Positions 24,656 through 34,683 of a stretch of 64,000 nt of DNA are shown piece by piece. The notes below the pieces were generated by a model that did no database searches, had not been told where the DNA came from, and worked only from the letters and a program-made list of their open reading frames with translations. Origin of the DNA: Methylobacterium sp. WSM2598 (GTDB taxonomy: Bacteria > Pseudomonadota > Alphaproteobacteria > Rhizobiales > Beijerinckiaceae); assembly GCF_000379105.1 (NCBI RefSeq), contig NZ_KB900609.1, positions 3,593,078 through 3,657,077 on the forward strand, given 5' to 3'. The position numbers were made by a program, and so were the translations under genes. Each line of letters starts with the position of its first letter. Position 1 is the stretch's first letter.

Positions 24656-26431
24656 ATGCGCTTCTATCTCGGCCTCGCGACCACCTTCCACGACCCGGCC
24701 CTCGCCCTGGTCGGGCCGGACGGACGAATCCTGTTCGCCGAGGCGACGGAGCGCTACCTGCAGTACAAGCGCGCGCCCAATTGCGAGCCGGATTCGGCGC
24801 CGCGCATGGCCGAGCTGCTCGCCCGGTACCTGCCGGCCGGGGCGGAGCTGGTGGTGGCGACGAGCTGGGGGCCGGATTTCTCGGCCTTCCTGGCCCAGTC
24901 GGCGGCCGCGGGCGCCTTCGGGCTCGACGCGCTCGCCGCCCATTCGCCCGAGCTCAACCGCTCGCTGGTGCCCGAGCGGGCCGAGCGCACCTTCATCGCG
25001 CAGCTCGGCCTCGCGCAGGCGCGGGCGGGCTACGGCACGCTGCTCGGGCTCGACCGGGCGCATGGCGGGGCGAGCCGCCTCGCGGGCCTGCGGCGCTACC
25101 CGCACCACCTGACCCACGCGGCCTACGGGCTGTGGGGCAGCCCGTTCCGGGACGCGACCTGCCTCGTCGTCGACGGCATGGGCGAGACCGGCGCCTCGGC
25201 CATCTACCGGATGACGGCGGGCCGCCTCGCCGAGGTGAAGCGCCACCGGGGCCGGGACTCGGTCGGCTTCTTCTTCGGCCTCGTCACCGACCTCGCGGGC
25301 TTCGACCAGGCGAAGGGCGAGGAATGGAAGATCATGGGGCTCGCCCCCTACGGCCGGGCCGATCCCGCGCTGATGGGGCTGCTGCGCCGCCTCTACCGGA
25401 TCGAGGACGGCCGGCTGCGCTTCGCCCCGGCCGAGACGGTGCGGGCGACGGTGGCGGAGATCCTGGCCATGCGCCCCGCCGACGCGATCGAGACCGGCTG
25501 GGCCGACCTCGCCCGCTGCGGCCAGGACGCCTTCGGGGAGATGATGGACGCGCTGCTCGGCCAGGCCGAGGCCCTGGCGCCGGGCGAGAACCTCGTGCTG
25601 ACCGGGGGCTGCGCGCTCAACTCGTCCTACAACGGACGGGCGCTCGCCCGCAGCGGCTACCGCGCCCTGCACGTGCCCTCGGCGCCGGCCGACGACGGCA
25701 ACGCGGTGGGGGCCGCGTGGCTCGCCTTCGCGGAGGACCACCCCGACTGGACCGGCCCCGGGGACGGCGCGGCGCTGACCCCCTATCTCGGCTCGACCGT
25801 CTCGACGGAGCCCCTCGCCCGCATGGCCGGCTCCGAGCCGCGCCTGCGGCAGCTCGGGCGGGCCGGCGTGACGGAGGCCGCGGCCGCGATCCTGGCGGCG
25901 GGGGGCCTCGTCGGCTGGGTGCAGGGCCGGGCGGAGTTCGGGCCGCGCGCACTCGGCAACCGCTCGATCCTGGCGGATCCGCGCCCGGCCGACGCGAAGG
26001 CTATTCTCAATGCCAAGGTGAAGTACCGCGAGGCCTTTCGGCCCTTCGCGCCCTCCATCCTGGCCGAGGCCGGGCCCGCCTGGTTCGAGGATTACCAGGA
26101 CAGTCCCTACATGGAGCGGACCCTGGTCTGGCGCGAGGCGGTGCGGGGGCGGGTGCCGGCGGTGGTGCACGAGGACGGCACCGGCCGGCTCCAGAGCGTC
26201 ACGCGGGCGCGCAACCCGGCCTACGCGGCCCTGATCGAGGCCTTCGCGGCCCGCACCGGCGTGCCGATCCTGCTCAACACCAGCTTCAACGTGATGGGCA
26301 AGCCGATCCTCCACACGGCGGAGGACGCGATCCTGATGTTCTACACCACCGGGCTGGACGCGCTGGTGGTCGAGGATTGGCTGCTGGTGAAGGACCCGGC
26401 GGCGCTGCCGGGCGGCGAGACCGGCGCCTGA
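24656..26431 (+). CDS. Carbamoyltransferase (NodU/CmcH family)
   Basis: A 591-residue enzyme expected to carbamoylate a sugar or secondary-metabolite hydroxyl using carbamoyl phosphate and ATP. The N-terminal Kae1-like domain has LATTFHDPALALVG, YPHHLTHAAYG (metal His pair) and VVDGMGETG. The C-terminal YrdC-like part has QGRAEFGPRALGNRSILADP, FRPFAPSILAE and NTSFNVMGKPI. In rhizobia the same family decorates Nod factors; here no nodulation genes are near, so decoration of the exopolysaccharide or another glycan is the likelier role. It stands as a single gene with a divergent promoter shared with the AsmA gene. Confidence 0.92.
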   Translation: MRFYLGLATTFHDPALALVGPDGRILFAEATERYLQYKRAPNCEPDSAPRMAELLARYLPAGAELVVATSWGPDFSAFLAQSAAAGAFGLDALAAHSPELNRSLVPERAERTFIAQLGLAQARAGYGTLLGLDRAHGGASRLAGLRRYPHHLTHAAYGLWGSPFRDATCLVVDGMGETGASAIYRMTAGRLAEVKRHRGRDSVGFFFGLVTDLAGFDQAKGEEWKIMGLAPYGRADPALMGLLRRLYRIEDGRLRFAPAETVRATVAEILAMRPADAIETGWADLARCGQDAFGEMMDALLGQAEALAPGENLVLTGGCALNSSYNGRALARSGYRALHVPSAPADDGNAVGAAWLAFAEDHPDWTGPGDGAALTPYLGSTVSTEPLARMAGSEPRLRQLGRAGVTEAAAAILAAGGLVGWVQGRAEFGPRALGNRSILADPRPADAKAILNAKVKYREAFRPFAPSILAEAGPAWFEDYQDSPYMERTLVWREAVRGRVPAVVHEDGTGRLQSVTRARNPAYAALIEAFAARTGVPILLNTSFNVMGKPILHTAEDAILMFYTTGLDALVVEDWLLVKDPAALPGGETGA

Positions 26432-26674
26432 GGCCCGGTCGGCATCGCACCTTGGCAAGGCTGCCACGAGGCAGCCATCGGCGGCGCCGACCCGAGCAGT
26501 CGATGCGGAATGGAACGCCGGGACACCGCGCCGCGCACACCGGATCGCACGGGCCGTTTCCAGCCGGCGCGCGGCGCGGGCCGGCGGCGTGCGCCGCCCT
26601 CACCTGAGAGCGATTGATACAACCCACACGGATCGTTAACGACGCGCGATCGCCGATCGTCCGACACGGGCTTC

Positions 26675-28999
26675 ATGCCGCATCCGGGTACCCACGACAC
26701 CACGCTCGTTGCGCTCTCGGTCGTGATCGCGATGATCGCCTCCTACACCGCGCTCGACCTCGCCGCGCGGATGCGGGCGGCGAGCGGCTGGGCGGCCCTG
26801 GCATGGCTCGCCACCGCGGCGCTCGCCATGGGCGGCGGCGTCTGGTCGATGCACTTCGTCGGCATGCTGGCCTTCACCCTGCCCGGGCTGGAGGTGAGCT
26901 ACGACCTCACCCTCACGCTGATCTCCCTCGCGCTGCCGATCGGCGTCACCGCCCTCGGCTTCCTGGTGGCCCATCGCTGGCCGCGGAGCCTGCCGGCGCT
27001 GGCGGCGAGCGGGCTCGTCATGGGCCTCGGGGTGGCGGCCATGCACTATACGGGGATGCGCGCGATGCGGATGCGGGCGGACCTGCAGCACGCCCCCGCC
27101 TGGGTCGCCGTCTCGCTCCTGATCGCGGTGGGCGCCGCGACCGCCGCCCTCCGGCTCTCCGCCCGCACGGTCGGCTTCGCCGAGCGCATCGCGGCCGCGA
27201 CCCTGATGGGGCTCGCCGTCGCGGGCATGCACTACGCGGCGATGCAGGGCGCGGAATTCTCGGCCAGCGCCCCGATCGATCCCGGGCACGGGGCCGCGAG
27301 CCTGCGCCAGACCCACCTCGCCCTGTGGGTCACCGGCACCACCTTCCTGATCCTGATGCTCGCCCTGATCGCGGCCACGTTCGACCGCCACCTCGCCGAC
27401 CGGGCCTCCCGCGAGGCGATCGCCCTGCGGGAGAGCGAGGAGCGTTTCCGCCTGCTCCTGCGCAGCGTGACGGACTACGCCATCTTCATGCTCGACGGGG
27501 AGGGGCGGGTCGCGAACTGGAACGCCGGCGCCGAGCGCATCATGGGCTACCGCGACCACGAGGTGATCGGCACCCACGTCTCGCGCTTCTCCACGCAGGA
27601 GGACCGGGCCCGCGACCTGCCCGGACAGGCCCTGCGGATCGCCGCGGGCGCGGGCAAGTTCGAGACCGAGGGCTGGCGCCTGCGCAAGGACGGCAGCCGC
27701 TTCTTCGCGAGCGTGGTCATCGACCCGGTGCGCGACCCCGAGGGCCGCCTCATCGGCTACGCCAAGGTCACCCGCGACATCACCGAGCGGCGCCAGGCGC
27801 TGGAGGCGCTCGAACAGGCCCGCGTCGCCCTGTTCCAGGCGCAGAAGATGGAGGCGCTGGGCCAGCTCACGGGCGGCGTCGCGCACGATTTCAACAACCT
27901 GCTGATGGCGGTGCTCGGCAGCCTGGAACTCCTGCGCAAGCGCCTCCCCGACGACCCGAAGCTCACCCGCCTCCTCGACAACGCCGTCCAGGGGGCGCAG
28001 CGCGGCGCGGCGCTGACCCAGCGCATGCTCGCCTTCGCCCGGCGCCAGGACCTGAGGCCCGAGACCGTGATCCTGCCCGACCTCGTCCAGGGCATGTCGG
28101 ACCTGCTGGAGCGCTCCCTCGGCCCGGCGGTGCGGATCGAGACCCGCTTTCCCCCCGACCTGTCCGCGGCGACGGCCGATGCCCACCAGCTCGAACTGGC
28201 GCTTCTCAACCTCGCGGTGAATGCCCGCGACGCCATGCCGGAGGGCGGGCAGCTCACCATCGCGGCGCGCGAGCGCGCGGCGGACGAGGCCCCTGGCGGC
28301 GAAGCCGCCCCGGAGGGCTTGCCGCCCGGCCGCTACGTCTGCCTGTCGGTGCGCGACACCGGGCAAGGAATGGACGAGGCCACCCTCGCCCGGGCGCGGG
28401 AGCCCTTCTTCACGACCAAGGGGGTCGGCAAGGGCACCGGGCTCGGCCTGTCGATGGTGCACGGGCTCGCCGAGCAATCGGGCGGGCGGCTGGTGCTGCG
28501 CAGCCGTCCCGGGGAGGGCACGCTGGCGGAGATCTGGCTGCCGGCGGCGCCGAGGCCGCAGCGCAGCGAGAGGCCGGCCCCGGCGCGGAGCCTGCCCCGC
28601 GCCGCCGAGCGCGCGCTCACCGTGCTGGTCGTGGACGACGATCTCCTGGTGCTGGAGAACACGGCGGCGATGCTGGAGGATCTCGGCCACCGCGTGATCG
28701 AGGCGCGCTCGGGCGCGGAGGCGCTCGGCCTGCTCGCCTCCGCGATGCCCCTGGACCTCGTCCTGACCGACCAGATCATGCCGGCGATGACCGGGCTCCA
28801 GCTCCTGGAACAGGTGCGGGCGGCGCGGCCGGAAATCGGAGCGATCCTGGCCTCCGGCTTCGCCGAGATCCCGAGCGGGGCGGCCCCGGCGGTGACCCGG
28901 CTCGCCAAACCGTTCGACCAGGCGACCCTCGCCCGCACGATCGAGGCGGCGCTCGCGGCGAGCCGGGACGAGCGGATCTCGGCCCTGCGGGCGGGCTGA
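26675..28999 (+). CDS. MHYT-PAS hybrid sensor histidine kinase
   Basis: A 774-residue membrane sensor. Residues 1-245 form an MHYT domain with about seven membrane helices and the three motifs SMHFVGM, AMHYTGM and GMHYAAM, proposed to bind copper and sense oxygen, CO or NO. A PAS domain follows (about 252-375), then the HisKA phosphoacceptor His404 in [11 protein letters not shown], the ATPase domain ([34 protein letters not shown]) and a C-terminal receiver domain (VLVVDDD, LTDQIMP). The [12 protein letters not shown] H-box places it in the HWE-related/NtrB-like hybrid class common in Methylobacterium. No dedicated partner regulator is adjacent. Confidence 0.92.
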   Translation: MPHPGTHDTTLVALSVVIAMIASYTALDLAARMRAASGWAALAWLATAALAMGGGVWSMHFVGMLAFTLPGLEVSYDLTLTLISLALPIGVTALGFLVAHRWPRSLPALAASGLVMGLGVAAMHYTGMRAMRMRADLQHAPAWVAVSLLIAVGAATAALRLSARTVGFAERIAAATLMGLAVAGMHYAAMQGAEFSASAPIDPGHGAASLRQTHLALWVTGTTFLILMLALIAATFDRHLADRASREAIALRESEERFRLLLRSVTDYAIFMLDGEGRVANWNAGAERIMGYRDHEVIGTHVSRFSTQEDRARDLPGQALRIAAGAGKFETEGWRLRKDGSRFFASVVIDPVRDPEGRLIGYAKVTRDITERRQALEALEQARVALFQAQKMEALGQLTGGVAHDFNNLLMAVLGSLELLRKRLPDDPKLTRLLDNAVQGAQRGAALTQRMLAFARRQDLRPETVILPDLVQGMSDLLERSLGPAVRIETRFPPDLSAATADAHQLELALLNLAVNARDAMPEGGQLTIAARERAADEAPGGEAAPEGLPPGRYVCLSVRDTGQGMDEATLARAREPFFTTKGVGKGTGLGLSMVHGLAEQSGGRLVLRSRPGEGTLAEIWLPAAPRPQRSERPAPARSLPRAAERALTVLVVDDDLLVLENTAAMLEDLGHRVIEARSGAEALGLLASAMPLDLVLTDQIMPAMTGLQLLEQVRAARPEIGAILASGFAEIPSGAAPAVTRLAKPFDQATLARTIEAALAASRDERISALRAG

Positions 29000-29030
29000 T
29001 ACCACCGGTCATTTCTCATGACCGGTGGTA
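29000..29030 (+). terminator. Perfect hairpin after the hybrid kinase
   Basis: Thirteen paired bases, with ACCACCGGTCAT (29001-29012) facing ATGACCGGTGGT (29018-29029) across a five-base loop. It begins directly after the stop codon, between two convergent genes, where a terminator is expected, but no T-run follows, so it may instead stabilise the mRNA 3' end or be a repeat element. Confidence 0.55.
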
Positions 29031-29044
29031 CCGGTGGTGCGGCT

Positions 29045-29104
29045 CTCGAATTTTCGCCAAGCCTCTGGTTCGCCAAGCCTCTGGCTTGAAATCGAAAATT
29101 CGAG
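29045..29104. repeat. Inverted repeat with internal 14-bp direct repeat
   Basis: CTCGAATTTTCG (29045-29056) is perfectly inverted at 29093-29104. The loop holds two identical copies of CGCCAAGCCTCTGG (29055-29068, 29071-29084) and an inner CAAGCC/GGCTTG pair. AT-rich arms are unusual here. Confidence 0.75.
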
Positions 29105-29110
29105 ATGGAG

Positions 29111-29144
29111 CAACGGCTCGATGCGCCGGCATCCTGAGCCGTTG
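29111..29144. repeat. Third consecutive inverted repeat
   Basis: CAACGGCTC (29111-29119) pairs with GAGCCGTTG (29136-29144), with an inner ATGC/GCAT pair. Together with the two preceding palindromes it forms a hairpin cluster between the convergent kinase and FkbM genes. Confidence 0.65.
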
Positions 29145-29255
29145 GCATGATCCGGCGCTCGGCTCAGCATCGCAACCCGGGCGGGGGCGTCATCGGCGGC
29201 GCCCGCCCGATCGGGCGAAGGCCGCGCCCCCGCCCTCGCGGACCGCCCGCGCCCG

Positions 29256-30002
29256 TCAGGCCGCGAGGACCGCGTAGACGTCCCCGGAATTGGCCTCGTG
29301 CGGCAGGTGCTCCAGGATCCCGCGCATCGCCGCGACCGGGACGAAGCGGCCGAGGCGCAGGCGGTGCTCCTCGCCGAGGGAGTAGTCGACCCGGTAGGGC
29401 CCGAGCGCGTCGAGGCGGTCGAGGACGCGCCGGGCCGGCCCGCGCGCGATGGTGGTGAACTCGAAGGAGAGGGCCGGCAGCGGCCTGCCCAGCCCCGCCA
29501 GCACCCGGTCCTCGACGCCCTCGACGTCGATCTTCACGAAGGCTGGGGCACCGTGGCGGGCGATCAGCCGGTCGAGGGTCGTGGCCGGGCAGGCCGCCGC
29601 CTCGTCCCAGACCTGACCCTCCCAGCCGGGCGCCCCGCGCGCCGCCGCGACGAATTCCGCCGAGGCGGAGGAGACCGTCGGGTTGCGGCGGTTGATGGCG
29701 AGGGTGACCTCGCCCTCCGCCTCCGCGACGGCCGCCGCGACGAGCGTCACGCCCGGATCGCGGCCGTGGAGGAGGTGCAGGGCACGCAACGGGCCGGCCT
29801 GCGGCTCGACGGCGACGACCCGGGCGCCGAGCCGCCGGAACGAGGCGACCCGGTCCCCGACATGGGCGCCGATGTCGAAGGCGAGATCGCCCGGCCGCAG
29901 GAAGCGCCCGTAGAGCGCGTCCATGGCGTCCCGCGGCGCCCCGGGCCCGTGATAGAGGCGCAGCGAGCGCCCGATGGCGGCGGCAGTTCCCCTCGGTCGC
30001 AC
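29256..30002 (-). CDS. FkbM family methyltransferase
   Basis: A 248-residue SAM-dependent O-methyltransferase of the FkbM type, a family that often methylates sugars of glycolipids and exopolysaccharides. The SAM site is GDLAFDIGAHVGDRVASFRR, followed by the acidic VVAVEPQ and the family block FVKIDVEGVEDRVLAGL. The frame continues upstream through the family-1 repeat, but GTG 30002 is chosen because GGAGG (minus strand, 30010-30014) lies seven bases before it; ATG 30026 has no good site. It is convergent with the hybrid kinase and divergent from the chemosensory operon. Confidence 0.87.
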   Translation of the reverse strand: MRPRGTAAAIGRSLRLYHGPGAPRDAMDALYGRFLRPGDLAFDIGAHVGDRVASFRRLGARVVAVEPQAGPLRALHLLHGRDPGVTLVAAAVAEAEGEVTLAINRRNPTVSSASAEFVAAARGAPGWEGQVWDEAAACPATTLDRLIARHGAPAFVKIDVEGVEDRVLAGLGRPLPALSFEFTTIARGPARRVLDRLDALGPYRVDYSLGEEHRLRLGRFVPVAAMRGILEHLPHEANSGDVYAVLAA

Positions 30003-30030
30003 GGTCGGGCCTCCGGTCGGCGCCATCCTA

Positions 30031-30170
30031 GAGCATTTTCCGACGAACACCGTGATCGGGCGCAGCGCCAGAGCGGCACCCGGACACGTTGCGATCGGGT
30101 GCCGCTCCAGATCTTTGATCTTGCCGCATTTTCTGCGACGAACCGGTATCCGCTTCGTCGGACAATGCTC
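30031..30170 (+). repeat. Family-1 composite palindromic repeat, copy 2
   Basis: The longest copy. The outer arms GAGCATTTTCCGACGAA (30031-30047) and TTCGTCGGACAATGCTC (30154-30170) pair over 17 bases with one mismatch. The inner stem is GAGCGGCACCCG (30071-30082) / CGGGTGCCGCTC (30096-30107). Between them lie the shared boxes GATCTTTGATC and GACGAACCGG. It fills most of the gap between fkbM and the chemosensory operon; the remaining 30171-30348 shows no gene and probably holds the operon promoter. Confidence 0.82.
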
Positions 30171-30348
30171 GCGCGCGCGGCGCGGGGCCGCACCCGCGCG
30201 GATCGGCCGGCCTCTCCCGGTCCGGGGCTGCGCCATACCCCGCCATAACCCCCGCCCCGCCCCGGCGGCTTGCTCCTCCGCCCAAGCTCCGGCAAACCGG
30301 TCCGATCAGGTCCGGCCGCGTCCCGGGCGGGGGCGGTGAAGGTGCGCG

Positions 30349-32268
30349 ATGGCGTTGGTCAAGAAGGCGAAGCTCGCGGCCCGGGAGACCGCCGGGAACC
30401 CGGCCCGGGACGAGACCGCGCCCGCGCAGCCCCCCGCACCCCGCCCGGCGCCGCGCCCCGCAATCCACCAGAAGGCGACCGAGCGCCTCGCCGCCGCCAC
30501 CCAGGAACTCGCGGCGGGACTCGGCGAAGCCTCCGCGGCGGCCGAGGAACTCCGGCGCGCCATGGAGGAGATCGCGGGCGGCGCTGCCGAGGCCGCGGGC
30601 GCGGCCCAGGAATCGCTCGCCGCCGTCACCACCATGGCCGGGCGGCTCACCGAGGCCCGCGCCCGGGCCGACCTCTCCCGCCAGCGCACCCACGCCTTCC
30701 AGGCGCTGCTGATCGAGGCGAACACCCAGGTCACGGGCTCGGTCGCGGCGATCCGGGCCAGCGCCGAGCGCCAGAGCGGCATCGTCGCGATCGTGGACGC
30801 GCTCGACCGCGGCGCCGCCACCATCGGCGAGGTCACGGGGGCGGTCGGCTACGTCGCCGAGCAGACCAACCTCCTCGCCCTCAACGCGGCGATCGAGGCG
30901 GTGCGGGCGGGGGCGGAAGGGCGCGGCTTCACCGTGGTGGCGGACGAGGTGCGTGCCCTCGCGGAGACCGCCGAGAGCCATGCGCGGGACGTCCTGCCCC
31001 TCGCCGAGGCGATCCGGGCCGAGGTGCGGGAGATCGGCGCCACGGTCCGGGCGGCGGCGAGCCGCGCCGCCGACGAGGCTGCGGCCGGCACCCGGGTCGC
31101 GCACGCCCTCGACGAGGCGCGGAGCGGGCTCGGGGTGGTGGCGGAGGGCGCCCAGGCGATCCTCGCCGCCGCGGTCGAGGCCGAGACGATGGTGCGGGAG
31201 GCCGAGCGCGGCGCCGGGCAGATCGCCGCCGCCGCCGAGGAGCAATCCGCCGCCGCCGCGCAGGCCCAGGCGGCGGTCGGGCAGCAGACCGCCTCCCTCG
31301 ACGAGAGCCAAGCGACCGCCCAGGCCCTGTCGGACCTCGCCGACGCGCTCCGGCGCCGCCGGGGCCGGCGGGAGGGGGCCGCCGAGATCGCCGGCGCCAG
31401 CGAGACCCTGGCGGCGACGATCCAGGAACTCTCGGGCACCGCCACCCAGATCCTCGCGGCCGTCGACCAGATCAGCCGCGGCACCGCCATCCAGAGCGCG
31501 GCGGCCCGGCAATCGAGCGCCGCGATGGTGGAGGTGGAGCGCGGGGCGGGCCGCACCCGGGAGAGCGCCGCGGCGGCGCTCGCCCGCGTCGCGGCCCTGG
31601 CGGGGACGATCCGGGAGATCCGCGGGATCCTCGACGGGCTGGCGGCGGCGGTGGCGCGGAGCCTCGCCGAGACCCTGGCCGGCCTGGAGCGCGTCGCCGC
31701 CCTGGAGGGGCATAATCGCCGCATCGAGACGATCGTCGACACGCTCGCCCTGGTGGCGGTGCAGATCAGCATGCTGGCGGTGAGCGGCGCCATCGAGGCC
31801 GCCCGCGCCGGGGAGGGCGGCCAGGGCTTCGCGATGGTGTCGGGCGACATCCGGGCGCTCGCCCGCGAGGCCGGGGCGAGCGCGGAGCGCATCCGCGGGA
31901 CCGTGCGGGCGATCCAGGACGGCGCCGCCGCCATCCGGCGCGCCCTGGAGCAGGTCGGCGCCGCCGCCGAGGCCGAGGTGCTGCGCAACCGCGCCCTCAT
32001 GGAGAGCCTCGACGCCGTGGCGCAGGACGTGGACGCACTGGAGCGCGCGAATGCCGCGATCGCCGAGGGCGCCGACGAGATCCTCCTCGCGGCCCGCGAG
32101 ACCGCGCAGGGCGCCGCGCAGATCGCGGCCGCCGCCGAGCAGGCCGACCGGGCCGCCAGCGAGGCCGCCACCGCCGCCCGCCAGCAGGCGCGCGCCGCCG
32201 AGGACCTCGCCGCCGCGGTCGAGGAGATCGCGGCCCTCTCCGAGGCGCTGCGGGGGGCGAATGGCTGA
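30349..32268 (+). CDS. Soluble methyl-accepting chemotaxis protein with two signalling modules
   Basis: A 639-residue, almost wholly helical receptor with no membrane segment or signal peptide, so it should work in the cytoplasm. Two MCP signalling hairpin tips are visible. The first is canonical (about 168-205: [20 protein letters not shown] then [16 protein letters not shown]). The second, at about 468-505, is degenerate ([20 protein letters not shown] then [17 protein letters not shown]), with changed residues at the CheA/CheW contact. No sensory domain is recognised before the first coil. GAAGG precedes ATG 30349. It is the first gene of the chemosensory operon and overlaps the CheW-like gene by eight bases. 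Confidence 0.88.
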   Translation: MALVKKAKLAARETAGNPARDETAPAQPPAPRPAPRPAIHQKATERLAAATQELAAGLGEASAAAEELRRAMEEIAGGAAEAAGAAQESLAAVTTMAGRLTEARARADLSRQRTHAFQALLIEANTQVTGSVAAIRASAERQSGIVAIVDALDRGAATIGEVTGAVGYVAEQTNLLALNAAIEAVRAGAEGRGFTVVADEVRALAETAESHARDVLPLAEAIRAEVREIGATVRAAASRAADEAAAGTRVAHALDEARSGLGVVAEGAQAILAAAVEAETMVREAERGAGQIAAAAEEQSAAAAQAQAAVGQQTASLDESQATAQALSDLADALRRRRGRREGAAEIAGASETLAATIQELSGTATQILAAVDQISRGTAIQSAAARQSSAAMVEVERGAGRTRESAAAALARVAALAGTIREIRGILDGLAAAVARSLAETLAGLERVAALEGHNRRIETIVDTLALVAVQISMLAVSGAIEAARAGEGGQGFAMVSGDIRALAREAGASAERIRGTVRAIQDGAAAIRRALEQVGAAAEAEVLRNRALMESLDAVAQDVDALERANAAIAEGADEILLAARETAQGAAQIAAAAEQADRAASEAATAARQQARAAEDLAAAVEEIAALSEALRGANG

Positions 32269-33550
32269 GGCGGGCCCCGGCCCGGCCGGCGGCCGCGTCC
32301 TCCTGGTCGGGCACGGCCCCGGCCTCGTCGCCGTGCCGGCCGGGCTCGTCCGGGAGATCCGCCAACCGGGGCCGCTCACCCCCTGTCCCGGCAGCCCCGC
32401 GCCGCTCCTCGGCCTCTGCGCCCATCGCGGCCTCGCGCTGCCCGTGCTCGACCTCGGTCGGCTGCTCGGCCGGGAGGCGGCCGCCCCCGGCCGCCTGATC
32501 GTGGCGGAGGCCGGAGACCCGGTCGGCCTGCTGGTCGAGCGCGTCCTCGGCTTCGCGGCCGCGGCCGGGGAGGCCGAGCGGCTCGACCTGCCCGGGCGCC
32601 TCGCCGCCCTGCCGGCCCGGGAGGCGCCGCGCCGGGCCGGGCTCGCCCTCGCCCGGGCGCAGGCCGAGGCGCGCGCCGCGGCCGTCGGCCTGCTGCGCCT
32701 GCGCGCCGGCGGGCGCCCCTACGCCCTCCCCCTCGACGCCGTGGAGGAGGTCCTGCGCCTGCCGGCGGAGTGGTTCCCGGCGGCGGGGCCGGCGCCCGGC
32801 GCCCTCGGCCGCATGCGGCGGCGCGGGGCGTGGCTGCCGCTCCTGGGCCTCGCCGCCCTCCTGGAGGAGGAGGCCGGGCCGCCGCGGCCGGGGAGCCCGG
32901 TGATCGTCCTGCGCATCGGGGGCGCCCCGCTCGGCCTCGTGGCCGAGGCGCTCGGCCCGGTGCTGCGCCTGCCGGACGAGGCGATCGATCCGCTGCCGCG
33001 GGTGCTGCGCCGCGCCGGGGGAGCGCTCGCCGCGGTCGCCCGGCTCGATGACGGCGACCTCGTCCCGCTCCTCGCGCCCGAGCGCCTGCCGCGTCCCGAG
33101 GCCGCGCCCGATCGGGCGGCGCCGGTCCCGGGCGCGGCGCGGGAGCCGGTCCTCGCCTTCGACCTCGCGGGCACGCGCTACGGCCTGCCGGCCGGTGCGC
33201 TCGCCGAGGTGCTGCGTTGGTCCGGCATGATCACGCGGCTGCCCCACGCCCCCGCCTCCTGCCTCGGCCTGATCGGCCGGCGCGGCGAGGCGCTTCCCGT
33301 CATCGACCTGCGCCGCCTCCTCGGCCACCCGCCGGGCGCCGCGGTCCCCGGCCGGCCCATCCTCGTCCTCGACGGGCGGGAGCGCCTCGGCCTCATGGTC
33401 GACGCGGTGGCGGGCCTGGGGCGGGACATGCGCCCGGCGCCCGACGCGGCGGCGGGGCCCCCGCGGCGCCTCGATCCGGCGCAGCTGCGCGAGGCCGTGG
33501 CGCGCGAGCGGCGGCTCCCGACCGACCTCCCGCCCGGGGCGGCCGCATGA
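32261..33550 (+). CDS. Triple CheW-domain scaffold protein
   Basis: CheW couples receptors to CheA. Here a 429-residue protein appears to contain three CheW-like units in a row: about 12-110 (ending [13 protein letters not shown]), 145-270 ([20 protein letters not shown]) and 292-400 ([20 protein letters not shown], then [20 protein letters not shown]). The third is closest to consensus and the first is most diverged. The start ATG 32261 is inside the receptor gene, and the end overlaps cheB (ATGA). Multiple CheW domains could crosslink the two signalling tips of the receptor; that is inference. Confidence 0.85.
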   Translation: MAEAGPGPAGGRVLLVGHGPGLVAVPAGLVREIRQPGPLTPCPGSPAPLLGLCAHRGLALPVLDLGRLLGREAAAPGRLIVAEAGDPVGLLVERVLGFAAAAGEAERLDLPGRLAALPAREAPRRAGLALARAQAEARAAAVGLLRLRAGGRPYALPLDAVEEVLRLPAEWFPAAGPAPGALGRMRRRGAWLPLLGLAALLEEEAGPPRPGSPVIVLRIGGAPLGLVAEALGPVLRLPDEAIDPLPRVLRRAGGALAAVARLDDGDLVPLLAPERLPRPEAAPDRAAPVPGAAREPVLAFDLAGTRYGLPAGALAEVLRWSGMITRLPHAPASCLGLIGRRGEALPVIDLRRLLGHPPGAAVPGRPILVLDGRERLGLMVDAVAGLGRDMRPAPDAAAGPPRRLDPAQLREAVARERRLPTDLPPGAAA

Positions 33551-34683
33551 TCCGCCTGCTCGTGGTCGACGATTCGGCGCTGATGCGGAAGGTCATCGGC
33601 GGCATCTTCGCGGCCGAGGGCGATTTCGAGGTCGCCTCGGCCCGGGACGGCGTCGAGGCGCTGGGGATGCTCAAGCGGTTCCGGCCGGACGTGATCACCC
33701 TCGACGTCACCATGCCGGGGCTCGACGGACTCGCCTGCCTCGATCGCATCATGCTGGAGCGGCCCTGCCCGGTGGTGATGCTGTCGGGCCTGACCGCCGA
33801 GGGCGCCGAGACCAGCCTCGACGCCCTCGCCCGCGGCGCCGTCGACGTCCTCGCCAAGCCCGAGGGCGTCGCCTCCCTGACCAGCGACGCGCTCGCGCCC
33901 ACCCTGGTCCAGAAGGTGCGGGCGGCGTCCCGCGCCCGGCTCTCCCCGGCCCTGCGCCTCGCCGCGCGGCTGCGGGCGCGCCATGCCGGCCTCGAGGCGC
34001 CCGCCCGCCGGGAGGCGCCGCCCCTCGACCCCGCACCCGACCCGGCGCCGGGCCCCCTCGCCGGGCTCGTCCTCGTCGGCACCTCGACGGGCGGCCCGCC
34101 GGCCCTCGACGCGCTGCTGTCGGGCCTCCCCGCCGGCTTCCCCTGGCCGATCGTCGTCGCCCAGCACATGCCGGGCACCTTCACGGGTCCGCTCGCCCAG
34201 CGCCTCGACCGCCTCTCCCCGCTCGCCGTCCGGGAGGTGACGCGGCCGACGCCGCTCGCGCCGGGCCACGTCTATCTCGGGCGCGGCGACGCGGACGTGA
34301 TCGTCACCCGCCGGCCGGCGGGCCTCGCCGTGGCGCCGGCCCCGGCCCATCCCGACCATCCCTGGCACCCGAGCGTGGACCGCCTGGTCGAGAGCGCCCT
34401 CGCCCATCTCGACCCCGCCAGCCTGATCGGCATCCTGATGACCGGGATGGGGCGCGACGGGGCCCGCGCCATGGCGGCGCTCAAGGCGCGGGGCGGGCGC
34501 ACCATCGCGGAGGCCGAGGAGAGCGCCGTGGTCTGGGGCATGCCCGGGGAGCTGGTGCGGGCGGGGGGCGCGAGCCGCGTCGTGCCCCTCGACGGGATCG
34601 CGGCCGAACTCCTGACCCTGGTGCGCCCAGCCCTCGTGCCCGCAAGCGTGGTTCCTCCAGGGGGCGTCCCCCCATGCCGCTGA
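33547..34683 (+). CDS. cheB: Chemotaxis response regulator protein-glutamate methylesterase
   Basis: It removes methyl groups from receptor glutamates under control of CheA. The 378-residue protein has an N-terminal receiver domain (VVDDSALMRK, phosphoacceptor Asp53 in TLDVTMPGLDG) and a C-terminal esterase with the triad Ser180 (GTSTGGP), His207 (AQHMPG) and Asp304 (GMGRDGA). The linker, residues about 120-170, is Pro/Ala-rich. ATG 33547 overlaps the preceding stop by ATGA, and the end overlaps the HEAT-repeat gene by ten bases. Confidence 0.95.
   Translation: MIRLLVVDDSALMRKVIGGIFAAEGDFEVASARDGVEALGMLKRFRPDVITLDVTMPGLDGLACLDRIMLERPCPVVMLSGLTAEGAETSLDALARGAVDVLAKPEGVASLTSDALAPTLVQKVRAASRARLSPALRLAARLRARHAGLEAPARREAPPLDPAPDPAPGPLAGLVLVGTSTGGPPALDALLSGLPAGFPWPIVVAQHMPGTFTGPLAQRLDRLSPLAVREVTRPTPLAPGHVYLGRGDADVIVTRRPAGLAVAPAPAHPDHPWHPSVDRLVESALAHLDPASLIGILMTGMGRDGARAMAALKARGGRTIAEAEESAVVWGMPGELVRAGGASRVVPLDGIAAELLTLVRPALVPASVVPPGGVPPCR

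Noticed and set aside
30003..30236. N-terminal extension of the FkbM protein
   Set aside because: It is read through the family-1 repeat; GTG 30002 has a GGAGG site seven bases upstream.
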